Part shown: one piece after another, positions 10,038 through 19,738 of the stretch
Layout of the letters: each line of letters begins with the position of its first letter
How positions within the stretch are numbered: the first letter of the stretch is position 1
Origin: Novosphingobium clariflavum
GTDB taxonomy: Bacteria; Pseudomonadota; Alphaproteobacteria; Sphingomonadales; Sphingomonadaceae
Reading direction: 5' to 3'
Length of the DNA stretch: 64,000 nucleotides
NCBI RefSeq assembly: GCF_026420865.1
Contig: NZ_JAPCWC010000004.1
Coordinates: forward strand, 248,001-312,000
The notes under the pieces: generated by a model
What the model was told of the DNA's origin: nothing
Databases searched by the model: none
What the model saw: the letters and a program-made list of their open reading frames with translations, nothing else
Program-made: the position numbers and the translations under genes

Positions 10038-11311
10038 AGCAACTGCTCCACGCCGTGGATGCACAGGCCGAACAGGCCGCCGACCAGCGTGCCGTTGATG
10101 CGGATGAACTGGAGGTCGCGGCCGACGGCACCTTCGATGCGATCGGTCACGGTGCGGGCATCCCAGCGCTTCACGGTTTCCGACACCAGCCGCACGATCT
10201 CACTCCCATAACGCGAGGCAACGCCGACCAGGGTGCGGCGCGCAAAGCGGTTGACCATGTATTGCAGCTTGCGATCCTCGCCAAGCGCCTCTCCCAGCTG
10301 GGAAAGGCTCTCGCCCAGGGCCCCGGACAGAGCCTTGTCGGGATTGCGCACGGCTTTCAGCAGCCCGGCCCGGGCGCGTTCCCACATGCCGTCGATCCAC
10401 GCGCCCATCGCCGGGTTTTCGAGCAGGTCGGTCTTGATGCGCGCCACCCGCGCCTGCATCTGCGGATCGTGCCGCAGGTCCTGCGCCAGCTTCACCAGCG
10501 CCTCGTCGACCTTGGCGCGCAGCGGATGGTCGGGCTGGACGATCACTTCGGCAAGCAGCCGGTAGGCCCCGTCGAGCACGCCATTGGCAAGCCGCTCGTC
10601 CAGCCCGGTCCAGCGCATGATGGAATTGGCGCGCTGGTGGATCATCTCGCGGATCATCGGCTCATTGGCCTCGATGGCCTCGCCGATCTTGCGCAGCACG
10701 CTTTCGAGGACCGGCAGGTGCCGCCCTTCGGCGATCGCGTTCTCCAGCATCTGGCCCAGCAGCGGCGCCGCGTCGATCTTCTCGATCTGGCGGCGCAGCC
10801 CGGCTTTCACCATGCCGCCCATTTCCTCGGGATCGAGCGATTCGAGCACGTCGCCCACGAGTTGCGCCGCCCCGGCGCGGATGCGCGACTGTTCCTCGCG
10901 GCGCGGGTCGGCGAGGAAGCCGCCCAGGCTAGCGGCGATGTTGAAGCCGTTGAGCCGGCGGGCGACGACTTGCGGGGTCAGGAAATTGTCGCGCAGGAAC
11001 GCCGCCATCGAATCGGCGATGCGGTCCTTGTTCTCGGGAATGATCGCGGTGTGCGGGATCGGCAGGCCCAGCGGATGGCGGAACAGCGCCGTCACCGCGA
11101 ACCAGTCCGCCAGCCCGCCGACCATCGCCGCCTCGGTGAATGCGATCGCATAACCCAATGGCCCGCCCCATTCGGGGTGGTCCATCAGCAGCCGCTTCAG
11201 CACGACAAAGGCCGCCGCCATGAACAGCAGCAGCCCCGTCGCGAACAAGCGCATGCGCCGCGCCTTGTCCGCCCGATCAAGGTCTCGCCTTACCACTCGA
11301 ATGCTACGCAT
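10034..11311 (-). CDS. DUF445 family membrane protein
   Basis: A 425-aa protein. Residues 1-45 hold a basic stretch and a membrane helix (LFATGLLLFMAAAFVVL); FTEAAMVGGLADWFAVTALFRHPLGLPIPHTAIIPENKDRI follows, the conserved DUF445 motif block. A long helical soluble region ends in a second hydrophobic helix (GTLVGGLFGLCIHGVEQLL). Function is unknown for the family. ATG at 11311 gives a conventional N-terminus; a TTG at 11323 lies nearer to a GGGGAGGAA Shine-Dalgarno and may be the true start. It ends in a GTGA overlap with the GNAT gene and follows the RND pump on the same strand. Confidence 0.85.
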   Translation of the reverse strand: MRSIRVVRRDLDRADKARRMRLFATGLLLFMAAAFVVLKRLLMDHPEWGGPLGYAIAFTEAAMVGGLADWFAVTALFRHPLGLPIPHTAIIPENKDRIADSMAAFLRDNFLTPQVVARRLNGFNIAASLGGFLADPRREEQSRIRAGAAQLVGDVLESLDPEEMGGMVKAGLRRQIEKIDAAPLLGQMLENAIAEGRHLPVLESVLRKIGEAIEANEPMIREMIHQRANSIMRWTGLDERLANGVLDGAYRLLAEVIVQPDHPLRAKVDEALVKLAQDLRHDPQMQARVARIKTDLLENPAMGAWIDGMWERARAGLLKAVRNPDKALSGALGESLSQLGEALGEDRKLQYMVNRFARRTLVGVASRYGSEIVRLVSETVKRWDARTVTDRIEGAVGRDLQFIRINGTLVGGLFGLCIHGVEQLL

Positions 11312-11350
11312 GGGCAGCGGCAAGGTTCCTCCCCGCAATCAGGTTTGCGC

Positions 11351-14300
11351 TCATTCGGCAGCGATCGGCTGCGGCAGGGGATCGTGGCCATGGTCCAGTC
11401 CGTGCCCGGCGGCGTGCGCGTGGTGGGGCTCGAAGGTCAGCAGCTTGCGCCGCAGCCACGGCCCGATCCGCTTTTCGAAACCATCGGCCAGACTGAAGGC
11501 CGCCGGCACGATGACCAGCGTCAGCATCGTCGAAAGCACCAGGCCGCCGATCACCACCAGTCCCATCGGCGCGCGGAACGCCCCGTCGCCCGAAAGCGAG
11601 AGTGCGGTCGGGATCATGCCGGCGGTCATCGCGACGGTGGTCATGATGATCGGCTGCGCACGCTTGTGCCCGGCGTCCATGATCGCCGCGAGCTTGTCGA
11701 CCCCCTTCTCCATCTCCTCGATGGCAAAGTCGATCAGCAGGATCGAGTTCTTGGCAACGATGCCGAGCAGCATCAGGATGCCGATATAGACCGGCATCGA
11801 GATCGGCTGCCCCACCGCCGCCAGCGCCAGCAGGCCGCCCAGCGGCGCCAGCAGGAGCGAGGCCATGTTCACCAGCGGCGAGACGAAGCGCTTGTAGAGC
11901 AGCACCAGCACCGCAAAGACCAGCATGATGCCGCTGATCACCGCGATGATGAAGTTCATGATCATCTCGCCCTGCCACTTGTCCTCGCCCACCGGCGCGT
12001 TCGAGACGCCCAGCGGCAGGTTCTTCATGATCGGCAGGTTCTGGATCTTCTCCATGATCGGGCCCTTGACCTGGCCTTCGCCAAGGTCGGCACCCACGAA
12101 GATGCGGCGCGACTGGTTGTAGCGCTGGATCTGCGTCGGCCCGGCGCCGAAGCGGATTTCGGCGACCCGCTTGAGCGGTACCGAGCCGCCGCTGGCGGTC
12201 GTGACGGGCAGGTTCTCGATCGTCGAGAAGTCACGGCGATCGGCACGGCCCAGGATCACGCGGATCGGCACCTGGCGGTCCGATAGCGAGAACTTGGCCG
12301 CATTCTGGTCGATCTCGCCCAGCGTGGCGATCCGGATCGTCTGGCTGAGCGCGGCCGTGGTGACGCCGAGTTGCGCGGCAAGGTCCGTCCGCGGCACGAT
12401 CACCAGTTCCGGACGCTGGAGGTCGGCGGCGATGCGCGGGGCGACAACGCCGGGGACCGTGCGCATCTGCTCCACCAGCGTCTGCGCGGTCTTGTTGAGC
12501 AGCACCGAATCGCTGCCCGAGAGCATGACCGAGATGTCGCGGCCGCTGCCGAAGCCGCCCGACTGGGTGGCAAAGCTGACGCGGGCGTCGGGGAAGGCCT
12601 GGAGCACCGGCGCCATGCGGCGTTCGAACTCGATGCTGCTGGCCTCGCGCTCCTCGGCCGGCTTGAGCGCGATGTAGAGCGTTGCCCTCGCCTCGCGCGA
12701 TGCCTCGAGGATGTGCTTCACCTCGCTCTGGCCTTCGAGCAGCCGGGTCACGCGGTGCGCGACCTTGGCGGTATCCTCGATCGTCGTGCCGGGGACCAGC
12801 TCGATGTTGACGCGGCTGGTATCGTTGTTGGTGTTGGGATTGAACTGCTGCGGCAGCCCCGCCAGCAGCGCGAACGTGACGACCAGCGCATAGATGCCCA
12901 TGCAGAAGGCATAGAAGCGGTGATCGTGCATGCGCGCGATCACGCGGTTGGTGAAATAGCGATACCAGCGGCCGAAAGCGCCCACGAACCCCGCCACCCG
13001 GCGCAGCACGAAGCCGAGGGCAAAGATCGCCACGGGAATGCCCAGCGGAGCGGCCACCGCGGCCAGCACAAAGGCCGCCCCCTTGAGACCAAGCGCCTCC
13101 AGGCCCTTCTGCACGCCCATGAAGACCGCCACCGCCAGCCCGCCGCCGCCCCCAAGCAGCACCGCGAAGGCCAGCGTAGCGCCGATCGGATACCACCAGC
13201 GCAGCGGCTGGCGCACCAGAGCGGCCTTGCGGCGATGCGCCTCGCGGCTGTCGAGCGTCCAGGCGAGGACCTTCATGTAGAAGTCCATGGCCTTGCCGCC
13301 GCCATGCTCGGCATGGCCGTGCGCCTTGAGGAAGTAGGCCGCGACCATCGGCGTGATGAGACGCGCGACGGCAAGGCTCATCAGCACCGCCACCACCACG
13401 GTGAAGCCGAAGGGCTTGAAGAACTGGCCCGAGATGCCCGGCATCAGGCCCACCGGCAGGAACACCGCGACGATCGAGAACGTGGTGGCGACGACCGCCA
13501 GCCCGATCTCGTCGGCGGCGTCGATCGAGGCCTGGTAGGCCGACTTGCCCATGCGCATGTGGCGCACGATGTTCTCGATCTCGACGATCGCGTCATCGAC
13601 CAGCACCCCTGCCACCAGGCTCAGCGCCAGCAGCGAGAGGAAGTTCAGCGTGAAGCCGAGCATGTCCATGAACCAGAACGTCGGGATCGCCGAAAGCGGG
13701 ATCGCGATCGCCGAAACCAGCGTGGCCCGCCAGTCGCGCAGGAAGAAGAAGACGATGATGATCGCCAGCACCGCGCCCTCGACCAGCGCCTCCATCGAGC
13801 TGGTGTACTGGCCCTTGGTATAGTCGACGTCGGAGAACAGCCGGGTGATGTGGATGCCCGGGTTGTCCTTCTTGATCTTGTCGATCGCCTTCATCGCCTC
13901 GTTGTAGACGGTGAGGTCCGAGGCGCCGAGCGAGCGGCTGAACCCGAAGGTCACCACTTCGCGCCCGTTCAGGCGGGCGATGCGGGTGGGTTCGGAATAG
14001 CCGTCATAGACATGGGCGATGTCGGCCAGCTTGATCTGGCGGCCGCTGCCGAGGTTGATGCGGGTCTGCGAAAGGGCATAGGCATTGCGCGCATTGCCGA
14101 GCACGCGGACCGACTGGCGCGAACCGGCGATCTCCGCCTGGCCGCCCGCCGCATCGGTGTTGACCTGGCGCAGCACGGTGTTGACGTCGCTCGCCGTGAC
14201 ACCCAGCGCGACCATGCGCTGCGGATCGACGACGACGCGCATCTCGCGGTCGACACCGCCGTTACGCTCGACAGACGCCATGCCCTCGATCGCCAGCAGG

Positions 14301-14800
14301 CGCTTGGCGATGGTATCGTCGACGAACCAGGAGAGCTGCTCCATGGTCATGTCGTCGGCGCTCACCGAGAAGTAGGCGAGTTCGGTGCTGTTGGCCTCGA
14401 CCTTGGTCACCACCGGTTCGAGGATGCCTTGCGGCAACTGGCCGCGCACCTGGTCCACCGCGTTCTTGATCTGGTTGGTGGCGACGTCGGGATCGGTGCC
14501 GATCGAGAACAGCACCACGGTCAGCGAATTGCCTTCCGAGGCGGTGGACTGGATCTCCTCCACCCCCGGGACCGAACGTACCGCCCCCTCGACGATCTGG
14601 GTGATCTGCGTCTCGATCTCGGTCGGGGCCGCGCCCGGCTGCGAGATGCTGACCCGCACGCCCGGGAACTGGATGTCGGGCATGTTGTTGACGTCCATGC
14701 GCATGAACGCAACGACGCCCGCGATCATCACCGCGATGAAGAAGACGATGGGAATGATCGGATTGCGGATCGACCAGGCCGAGACATTGCGAAGGCTCAT
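11351..14800 (-). CDS. RND efflux transporter permease with extra internal segment
   Basis: A 1149-aa inner-membrane pump, about 100 residues longer than typical AcrB/MdtB-type proteins. Family hallmarks are the N-terminal helix ([16 protein letters not shown]), periplasmic PN/PC domains ([18 protein letters not shown]) and the TM4 proton-relay motif [15 protein letters not shown] (Asp402, Asp403). TM10-12 carry [17 protein letters not shown] and [11 protein letters not shown]. The extra part, roughly residues 518-612, contains two additional hydrophobic stretches between TM6 and TM7. With the adaptor gene 12 bp upstream it forms a tripartite pump; no outer-membrane channel gene is present here, so an unlinked TolC-like protein is presumably used. 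Substrate unknown. Confidence 0.93.
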   Translation of the reverse strand: MSLRNVSAWSIRNPIIPIVFFIAVMIAGVVAFMRMDVNNMPDIQFPGVRVSISQPGAAPTEIETQITQIVEGAVRSVPGVEEIQSTASEGNSLTVVLFSIGTDPDVATNQIKNAVDQVRGQLPQGILEPVVTKVEANSTELAYFSVSADDMTMEQLSWFVDDTIAKRLLAIEGMASVERNGGVDREMRVVVDPQRMVALGVTASDVNTVLRQVNTDAAGGQAEIAGSRQSVRVLGNARNAYALSQTRINLGSGRQIKLADIAHVYDGYSEPTRIARLNGREVVTFGFSRSLGASDLTVYNEAMKAIDKIKKDNPGIHITRLFSDVDYTKGQYTSSMEALVEGAVLAIIIVFFFLRDWRATLVSAIAIPLSAIPTFWFMDMLGFTLNFLSLLALSLVAGVLVDDAIVEIENIVRHMRMGKSAYQASIDAADEIGLAVVATTFSIVAVFLPVGLMPGISGQFFKPFGFTVVVAVLMSLAVARLITPMVAAYFLKAHGHAEHGGGKAMDFYMKVLAWTLDSREAHRRKAALVRQPLRWWYPIGATLAFAVLLGGGGGLAVAVFMGVQKGLEALGLKGAAFVLAAVAAPLGIPVAIFALGFVLRRVAGFVGAFGRWYRYFTNRVIARMHDHRFYAFCMGIYALVVTFALLAGLPQQFNPNTNNDTSRVNIELVPGTTIEDTAKVAHRVTRLLEGQSEVKHILEASREARATLYIALKPAEEREASSIEFERRMAPVLQAFPDARVSFATQSGGFGSGRDISVMLSGSDSVLLNKTAQTLVEQMRTVPGVVAPRIAADLQRPELVIVPRTDLAAQLGVTTAALSQTIRIATLGEIDQNAAKFSLSDRQVPIRVILGRADRRDFSTIENLPVTTASGGSVPLKRVAEIRFGAGPTQIQRYNQSRRIFVGADLGEGQVKGPIMEKIQNLPIMKNLPLGVSNAPVGEDKWQGEMIMNFIIAVISGIMLVFAVLVLLYKRFVSPLVNMASLLLAPLGGLLALAAVGQPISMPVYIGILMLLGIVAKNSILLIDFAIEEMEKGVDKLAAIMDAGHKRAQPIIMTTVAMTAGMIPTALSLSGDGAFRAPMGLVVIGGLVLSTMLTLVIVPAAFSLADGFEKRIGPWLRRKLLTFEPHHAHAAGHGLDHGHDPLPQPIAAE

Positions 14801-14812
14801 CGCGCGATCCCG

Positions 14813-16030
14813 TCAGTCGGCCTTGGCGGCAGAGACAAGCTGGGGCTTGACCTTGTCGCCGTCGTTGAGGAACCCGCCGGCGCGCAGCACGACCTTCTCG
14901 CTGCCCTGCAGGCCCGACTTCACGACGATCCCCCTGGGGGTGACGATGCCGGTCTGCACCGGCTGGCGGTGCACCACGTTCTTGGCATCGACGATATAGA
15001 CGAACGAGCCCTTGTCGTCGTTCTGGATCGCCGATTCGGGAAGCAGGGGCGCGTCCACCGCGCCGCTGCCGATGGATGCGCTGGCAAAGCCGCCGGGGCG
15101 CAGCGCCGGATTGTAGGCCAGCAGGATGCGCGCGACGCCCTGGCGGTTGCTCGGATCGATCACCGGCGAGACCTGCCAGACATGGCCGATGAAGGTATCC
15201 TTCGAGCCGACCGGCGTCACCCGCGCTTCGGCGCCGACGCCGATGCGCGAAAGGTCATCCTCGCTGAGCTGGGCGAGCAGTTCCATCTCGCCTTCCTTGG
15301 CGAGGCGGAACAGCACCGCGCTGCCGCCGCCGACCACCTGACCCTGCTCGACGTTGCGTTCGAGCACGAGACCGGCCGCGGGGGCGACGATGTTGAGCCG
15401 CGCGGCCTGCGCCTGAAGCTGGCCGAGCTGGGCACGGGCGACACGCACCTGCGCATTGGCGGAATCGCGCGTCGCGGTCAGACGGTCGATGTCCGCTGCC
15501 GAGATGAAGCCGCGATCGACCAGCTTGAGCGCGCGGTCGAGGTTGGCCTGGGCGAGACGGGCATCGGCCTGGGCCACCGAGATCTGCGCGGACTGCCCGG
15601 CCTGCTGCTGGGTCTGCACCGAACGATCGACCACCGCGAGAACCTGGCCCTGGCGCACCCAGTCACCCGGCTCGACCAGGACCGAGCGCACCTGCCCGCC
15701 CTCGCCGACCGAGCCGATCGGCATGTCGCGGCGTGCCGCCAGCGAGCCGGTGACGGAAATCTCGCCCTGCACCGGCACCCGTCCGGGCACCACCACGGTC
15801 ACCGCCGGGGTCTGCGCATCGGCGTCCTTGGGGGTATCGCCCTCACCGCCCTTGTGCACCGCGAACCAGATGCCGATCACCGCCACGGCGGCGGCAACGA
15901 TGATCCAGAGCCACTTGCGCGAGGGACGCTCCTGTTCGGCATCGCCCGTCGGCGGCCCTGCCTCCAACCTGCTGTCGGACATGGCCACCTGCGCGTTCTC
16001 CCCGGAATCAATTCTGCTGTCGTAATTCAT
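14813..16030 (-). CDS. RND efflux periplasmic adaptor (HlyD/MFP family)
   Basis: A 405-aa membrane fusion protein. A short cytoplasmic N-terminus precedes one membrane helix (LWIIVAAAVAVIGIWFAV). The lipoyl half-motif (GQVRSVLVEPGDWVRQGQVLAVVD), a coiled-coil hairpin (AQADARLAQANLDRALKLVDRGFIS to QLQAQAARL), the second lipoyl half (IVAPAAGLVLERNVEQGQVV) and beta-barrel and membrane-proximal domains follow in order. It bridges the pump encoded just downstream to an outer-membrane channel. ATG at 16030 is chosen since upstream sequence in frame is low-complexity and unlike the family; ATG at 15982 is also possible. Confidence 0.92.
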   Translation of the reverse strand: MNYDSRIDSGENAQVAMSDSRLEAGPPTGDAEQERPSRKWLWIIVAAAVAVIGIWFAVHKGGEGDTPKDADAQTPAVTVVVPGRVPVQGEISVTGSLAARRDMPIGSVGEGGQVRSVLVEPGDWVRQGQVLAVVDRSVQTQQQAGQSAQISVAQADARLAQANLDRALKLVDRGFISAADIDRLTATRDSANAQVRVARAQLGQLQAQAARLNIVAPAAGLVLERNVEQGQVVGGGSAVLFRLAKEGEMELLAQLSEDDLSRIGVGAEARVTPVGSKDTFIGHVWQVSPVIDPSNRQGVARILLAYNPALRPGGFASASIGSGAVDAPLLPESAIQNDDKGSFVYIVDAKNVVHRQPVQTGIVTPRGIVVKSGLQGSEKVVLRAGGFLNDGDKVKPQLVSAAKAD

Positions 16031-16180
16031 CTTCACCGCAAGCCCTGCGACCGCCCCCTGAACACGCTCCGATCTGCCGCCATGGAATAGCCCCCATGCC
16101 TCACCCCTCGAACCGTGCCGCCGCACCGGCGCGAGGCACCAAACCACGCACCGCCCAGCGACGGAAAAAACATGCGAAAC

Positions 16181-16209
16181 GACATATACCTGCGACAGAA
16201 GCGAGGCAA
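16181..16209 (-). promoter_or_regulatory. Candidate promoter of the RND pump operon
   Basis: On the minus strand, TTGCCT (16209-16204) and TATGTC (16186-16181) are separated by 17 bases, about 150 bases upstream of the adaptor start. Apart from this and the sciP terminator nothing else is recognisable in 16031-16310. Confidence 0.35.
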
Positions 16210-16310
16210 TCGACTGTCGGCCTGCGGCTAACCATGATCGACCAGCGTCGAGCGCCCAGTCACCGGCGGGAAGGGCCCGGCGGTTTTAGGGAAGCGGCGG
16301 AAGTAAAACG

Positions 16311-16346
16311 CAAAACGGCGGCGAACCGGAGTTCGCCGCCGTTTTG
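16311..16346 (-). terminator. Terminator downstream of sciP
   Basis: A perfect 16-bp stem (CAAAACGGCGGCGAAC / GTTCGCCGCCGTTTTG, 4-base loop) whose outer AAAA/TTTT segment supplies the U-tract on either strand. It lies 33 bases beyond the sciP stop. Confidence 0.85.
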
Positions 16347-16378
16347 CATGGGCTGAGGGAGCCTGGTCAGCGCCCGGA

Positions 16379-16678
16379 TCAGTACTTCTGCTGACGCTCG
16401 TAAAGATCGCGGTAGTGTTGAATACGCGTGACGCGCAGCCCCTGCATGCCCGAACGGTCGACCGCGCGCTGCCAGGAAGCGAACTCCTCGAGGGTAAGCT
16501 TGTAGCGCTCGCACACTTCATCGATCGTGAGCAGGCCGCCGTTGACGGCCGCGACGACTTCCGCCTTGCGGCGCACTACCCAGCGCGTGGTGTTCGGCGG
16601 CGGCAGCGAGTCGAGCGTCAGCGGCTCTCCAAGCGGCCCGATCACCTGCGCGGGACGTATCTTCTGGTTCTCGATCAT
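16379..16678 (-). CDS. sciP: SciP, CtrA-inhibiting cell-cycle regulator (DUF1153)
   Basis: A 99-aa helix-turn-helix protein whose core TTRWVVRRKAEVVAAVNGGL and EEFASWQRAVDRSGMQGLRV segments match SciP/DUF1153 closely. In Caulobacter SciP binds CtrA and blocks its activation of transcription, shaping swarmer-cell gene expression; that function is known for the family. ATG at 16678 is preceded by GAGGG and shares one base with the stop of the upstream gene (TGATG), so the two are almost certainly one transcription unit. Confidence 0.92.
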   Translation of the reverse strand: MIENQKIRPAQVIGPLGEPLTLDSLPPPNTTRWVVRRKAEVVAAVNGGLLTIDEVCERYKLTLEEFASWQRAVDRSGMQGLRVTRIQHYRDLYERQQKY

Positions 16679-17013
16679 CAACACCCTCGTGCACCGGTGC
16701 TGCGTCCGCCGGTGACGGATGCGAAACTGACTACCCTGGACTTGCGAATGGTTAAATCATTTGGGTTAATGGTTGGTTCCCCGCCATCATAAGCATGAAT
16801 CACATTTGCCGCGGGCTTGGCAAAGCTGCCGCAACCCGGGACACGTGCCGCCGAAGGCTCGGCGTCGAGCACCGCACGCAGATCGTGTGCAGCGAAAAGT
16901 CGGGAACGCAAGGCAAACCAGTCGATCGGAACGAAAGCCGGGATGAACTCCTCGCCGTCGCGACCAGACGCATGCCCTGCTATGCAGGTTTCATGTTCAA
17001 AAGCGATGTTCAT
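16678..17013 (-). CDS. Small hypothetical protein translationally coupled to sciP
   Basis: A 111-aa soluble protein of unrecognised family. It has no signal peptide or membrane segment. A segment near residues 60-90 (GSFAKPAANVIHAYDGG, then TINPNDLTIRKSRV) looks structured, while the tail is Gly/Arg-rich. Support for coding is the AGGG Shine-Dalgarno five bases before ATG 17013 and the one-base TGATG overlap with sciP. Promoter-like repeats with a GATTC site lie about 50-70 bases upstream. A cell-cycle role is inference from linkage only. Confidence 0.6.
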   Translation of the reverse strand: MNIAFEHETCIAGHASGRDGEEFIPAFVPIDWFALRSRLFAAHDLRAVLDAEPSAARVPGCGSFAKPAANVIHAYDGGEPTINPNDLTIRKSRVVSFASVTGGRSTGARGC

Positions 17014-17046
17014 GCGCCCTGCTTACAACAGGGGTAGTCAAAGGAC

Positions 17047-17086
17047 GGTAAAAGCCCTCTTTACCGATTCTTTACCTTGATTAACC
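17047..17086. promoter_or_regulatory. Phased TTTACC/TTAACC repeats around a GANTC site upstream of the sciP operon
   Basis: GGTAAA (17047) is followed by TTTACC (17060), TTTACC (17071) and TTAACC (17081), the three direct copies being 10-11 bases apart. GATTC (17066-17070), a CcrM/GANTC methylation target, lies between two copies. The block is 34-73 bases upstream of the 17013 start on the minus strand and 100-140 bases upstream of mnmA. Pattern seen; a GcrA/CcrM or CtrA role is inference. Confidence 0.45.
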
Positions 17087-17186
17087 GTCGCACGCGTCGC
17101 TTCGTCCCGCCGCGGCATTTCCTCGCCGCCACCTCGCCGTGCAAGAACGGTAGGATTCTCGGGCATCTCGCTGTATGGGGCAGGCC

Positions 17187-18371
17187 ATGACCGCCCTTTC
17201 CGATCTTGCCGGACTGGTGGCCGGCCTCGACCCCGCCGACCTGTTCCAGCTCCCCGCGCCCGTTAACCTTCGGCGTATCGTCGTCGCCATGTCCGGCGGC
17301 GTCGACAGTTCCGTCGTCGCCGCGCTGGCCGCCGCCACCGGCGCCGAGACCATCGGCGTCACGCTCCAGCTCTACGACTATGGCGCCGCCACCGGCCGCA
17401 AGGGCGCCTGCTGCGCCGGCGACGACATCCGCGACGCCCGCGCCGTCGCCGACAGCCTCGGCATCGCCCATTACGTCTTCGACCACGAGAGCCAGTTCCG
17501 CGAGGAAGTGGTCGAGCGGTTTGCCGACGACTACATGGCCGGCCGCACGCCGATCCCCTGCATCCGCTGCAACATGGGGCCCAAGTTCACCGACCTGCTG
17601 ACGATGGCGCGCGACCTCGGCGCCGACTGCCTTGCCACCGGCCACTACGTGCGCCGGGTGATGGGGCCGGCCGGGGCGGAACTGCACCGCGCCACCGATC
17701 CGGCACGCGACCAGAGCTATTTCCTCTACGGCACCACCGAAGCCCAGCTCGATTTCCTGCGCTTCCCGCTGGGCGGCCTGCCCAAGACCGAGACGCGCCG
17801 CCTTGCCGAAGCCGCCGGCCTGCGCAACGCCGCCAAGCCCGACAGCCAGGACATCTGCTTCGTCCCGGATGACGATTATGCCAAAGTCGTCACCAAGGTC
17901 CGCCCCGAAGGCAATGCCCCGGGCCCGATCGTCCATGCCCTGACCGGCGAGGAACTGGGTACTCACCGCGGCATCATCCACTACACTGTCGGCCAGCGCC
18001 GCGGCATCGAGATCGGCGGCCAGCCCGAGCCGCTCTACGTCACCCGGATCGAGGCCGAGGGCCGCCGCGTCGTGGTCGGCCCGCGCCGCCTGCTCGGCGT
18101 CGCCGCCGCGCGCATCACCGAGACCAACCGCATCGGCCCGCTGCCCGAAGGGCCGCTGACCGCCAAGGTCCGCTCGCTGGCCAAGCCGGTGCCGATCACG
18201 CTCGACGGGCCGCTGGGCGAAGGCGCGGACACGACGATCCGCTTCCACGATCCCGAATACGGCGTTGCCCCCGGACAGGCGGCGGTGATCTATGCGGGCG
18301 ACCGCGTGGTCGGCGGCGGCTGGATCGAGGGCACCACCCCGGTGGAGAGCCCCGAGGACGCGGCCGCCTGA
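17187..18371 (+). CDS. mnmA: tRNA-specific 2-thiouridylase MnmA
   Basis: A 394-aa enzyme that thiolates U34 of tRNA Lys, Glu and Gln. The PP-loop ATP site [17 protein letters not shown] is near residue 30. The catalytic cysteines are in [12 protein letters not shown] and [14 protein letters not shown], as in the family, and a C-terminal beta-barrel carries [13 protein letters not shown] at 17187 is preferred because GGGGCAGG precedes it by about three bases; ATG 17175 would place that sequence inside the gene. Sphingomonad MnmA proteins carry a short N-terminal extension like the one here. Confidence 0.95.
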   Translation: MTALSDLAGLVAGLDPADLFQLPAPVNLRRIVVAMSGGVDSSVVAALAAATGAETIGVTLQLYDYGAATGRKGACCAGDDIRDARAVADSLGIAHYVFDHESQFREEVVERFADDYMAGRTPIPCIRCNMGPKFTDLLTMARDLGADCLATGHYVRRVMGPAGAELHRATDPARDQSYFLYGTTEAQLDFLRFPLGGLPKTETRRLAEAAGLRNAAKPDSQDICFVPDDDYAKVVTKVRPEGNAPGPIVHALTGEELGTHRGIIHYTVGQRRGIEIGGQPEPLYVTRIEAEGRRVVVGPRRLLGVAAARITETNRIGPLPEGPLTAKVRSLAKPVPITLDGPLGEGADTTIRFHDPEYGVAPGQAAVIYAGDRVVGGGWIEGTTPVESPEDAAA

Positions 18372-18379
18372 GGGACACC

Positions 18380-18409
18380 GGCGATGCGCGGGGTTTCCCG
18401 CGCATCGCC
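18380..18409. terminator. Convergent hairpin between mnmA and the SPFH gene
   Basis: 13-bp perfect stem GGCGATGCGCGGG / CCCGCGCATCGCC with a 4-base loop, lying between two converging genes. There is no T-run, so efficiency as an intrinsic terminator is uncertain. Confidence 0.55.
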
Positions 18410-18417
18410 GTCCGGCG

Positions 18418-19311
18418 TTACTGCACGCCCAGGAACGGCACCGGGCCGGAACCGCTGTAAGTCGGCAGCTTGCCGTCCCACTTCTCGACCGCGCGCATCC
18501 GCACGATCTCGGGGTTGGTGCGGATCGCCTCGGCCTCGACCTGGATCGCCTTCGCATCGCCTTCGGCCTTGGCGATTCGCGCTTCGGCATCGGCGCGGGC
18601 GGTGGCGACATTGGCCTGCGCGGCGAGCGCGGCCTGTTCATTGGCGATCTTGGCGTTGATCTGCTCGAGCACGCGGTCGGGCACGCCGATGTTGCCCGCC
18701 CAGTAGACCTGCTCGACCTCGAGCCCCACCGGCGCGAAGAACGCCTGGACCCGGCGCTGCGCGGTCTGGATCAGCTCCGCCTTGTGGTCGCCGTAGATCT
18801 GCTCGACGCCCAGCTGCGCCGCGCGCTCGACGATGGCATTGCGAATCGCGTTGCGCATCGGCCCTGCAATGATCTGGTCCATGTCGGTGCGGTAGCGCTG
18901 GAACAGGATCGGCGCCTTGCGCGGATCGATATGATAGCTCACCGCCACGTCGGCCTTGAGCGAGAGCCCGTTCTTGTCCTGGAAATTGAAGCTCTCGTCG
19001 GTCGGGCTCTGCTCGGTGGCATTGCCCGTCCAGGTATAAGTCCGCGTGAACACCGGATACTCGTAGATATGCGTGCCGGGAGGCGCGATGTACCAGCCCA
19101 CGCCCAGCGCATCGGGCGAAACCCCGCCGGCTATGTTGTTGACGCGGATGCCGACATTGCCCGGTTGCACCCGCGCCATGCTGGACGACACCACCAGCCC
19201 CGCCGCGATCACGCCGACCACCAGGCCGCCGCGCCCGGCAAGGCTGCGCAAGGCGCGCCCCAGCCCCCTCAGGCGGCGCATGCTGTCCTGTTCACTGTCG
19301 AGATAACCCAT
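18418..19311 (-). CDS. SPFH/Band 7 (prohibitin-like) membrane protein
   Basis: A 297-aa protein with an N-terminal membrane helix (about residues 28-46, GGLVVGVIAAGLVVSSSM). An SPFH core follows (VQPGNVGIRVNN, the GVGWYIAPPGTHIYEYPVFTR region, LSLKADVAVSYHIDP), then an Ala/Glu-rich coiled coil (ANEQAALAAQANVATARADAEARIAKAEG). Prohibitin-type proteins form membrane ring assemblies and scaffold other membrane proteins. No NfeD-type partner gene is adjacent. The start is supported by AAGGAG seven bases upstream. Confidence 0.88.
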   Translation of the reverse strand: MGYLDSEQDSMRRLRGLGRALRSLAGRGGLVVGVIAAGLVVSSSMARVQPGNVGIRVNNIAGGVSPDALGVGWYIAPPGTHIYEYPVFTRTYTWTGNATEQSPTDESFNFQDKNGLSLKADVAVSYHIDPRKAPILFQRYRTDMDQIIAGPMRNAIRNAIVERAAQLGVEQIYGDHKAELIQTAQRRVQAFFAPVGLEVEQVYWAGNIGVPDRVLEQINAKIANEQAALAAQANVATARADAEARIAKAEGDAKAIQVEAEAIRTNPEIVRMRAVEKWDGKLPTYSGSGPVPFLGVQ

Positions 19312-19738
19312 CTATCTTCTCCTTGCGGGAAGAACCGCTCCCCTGTCGTTGCCGACCGACGGCAAGCAGGCAGGGCGCTGCGACGAATGAGCCGGTGCCA
19401 GCCGGGCAGGACGCGGGAACCGCCTTGCGGCGGGGCGCCTGTTCCGGCGGCGATCGTTTGTCGGGTGGGTTCGGGGTCGACGGATGCGCGGGAACTGCCC
19501 GAAGGCAGCGCGCGCAGGCGAGGACGACGAAAGCAACAGCCAAAAATCGCTGCGTGCCATGGATGCGGGAACATCCTGCACTGGACCTAAAGCTCAAGCC
19601 GTAACGCCGCTACACCTGCTCCTTCATGGAAATTGCCGTTTCGACGGACGTGAATCTATCGCAACCGCAGCCGCCCGCAAGTGAATCCGGATGGCGATGA
19701 TTGCATTCGGTGCAACCAGGTTGCACGTCTTGCATGCG
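19312..19738. other. Intergenic stretch without a supported gene
   Basis: Between the SPFH gene start and the next minus-strand gene. Several minus-strand frames are open but are Arg/Pro/Ser-rich as expected of random high-GC sequence. I see no convincing promoter, RNA or repeat. Confidence 0.6.

Noticed and set aside
10055..12286. 743-codon plus-strand frame opposite DUF445 and the pump
   Set aside because: Same shadow pattern, biased composition, no recognisable domain.
11351..14800. Frameshift or assembly error in the RND pump as a cause of its extra length
   Set aside because: The extra segment is in frame, has normal composition for a membrane protein and both flanks keep family motifs.
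12371..16090. A 1239-codon open frame on the plus strand opposite the RND pump and adaptor
   Set aside because: Its product is His/Arg/Asp-rich without domain structure, as expected of the antisense of high-GC genes; the minus-strand genes have clear family motifs throughout.
19292..19597. Minus-strand frame with a signal-like hydrophobic start upstream of the SPFH gene
   Set aside because: The remainder is Pro/Ser/Arg low-complexity, it overlaps the SPFH start and no Shine-Dalgarno was seen.
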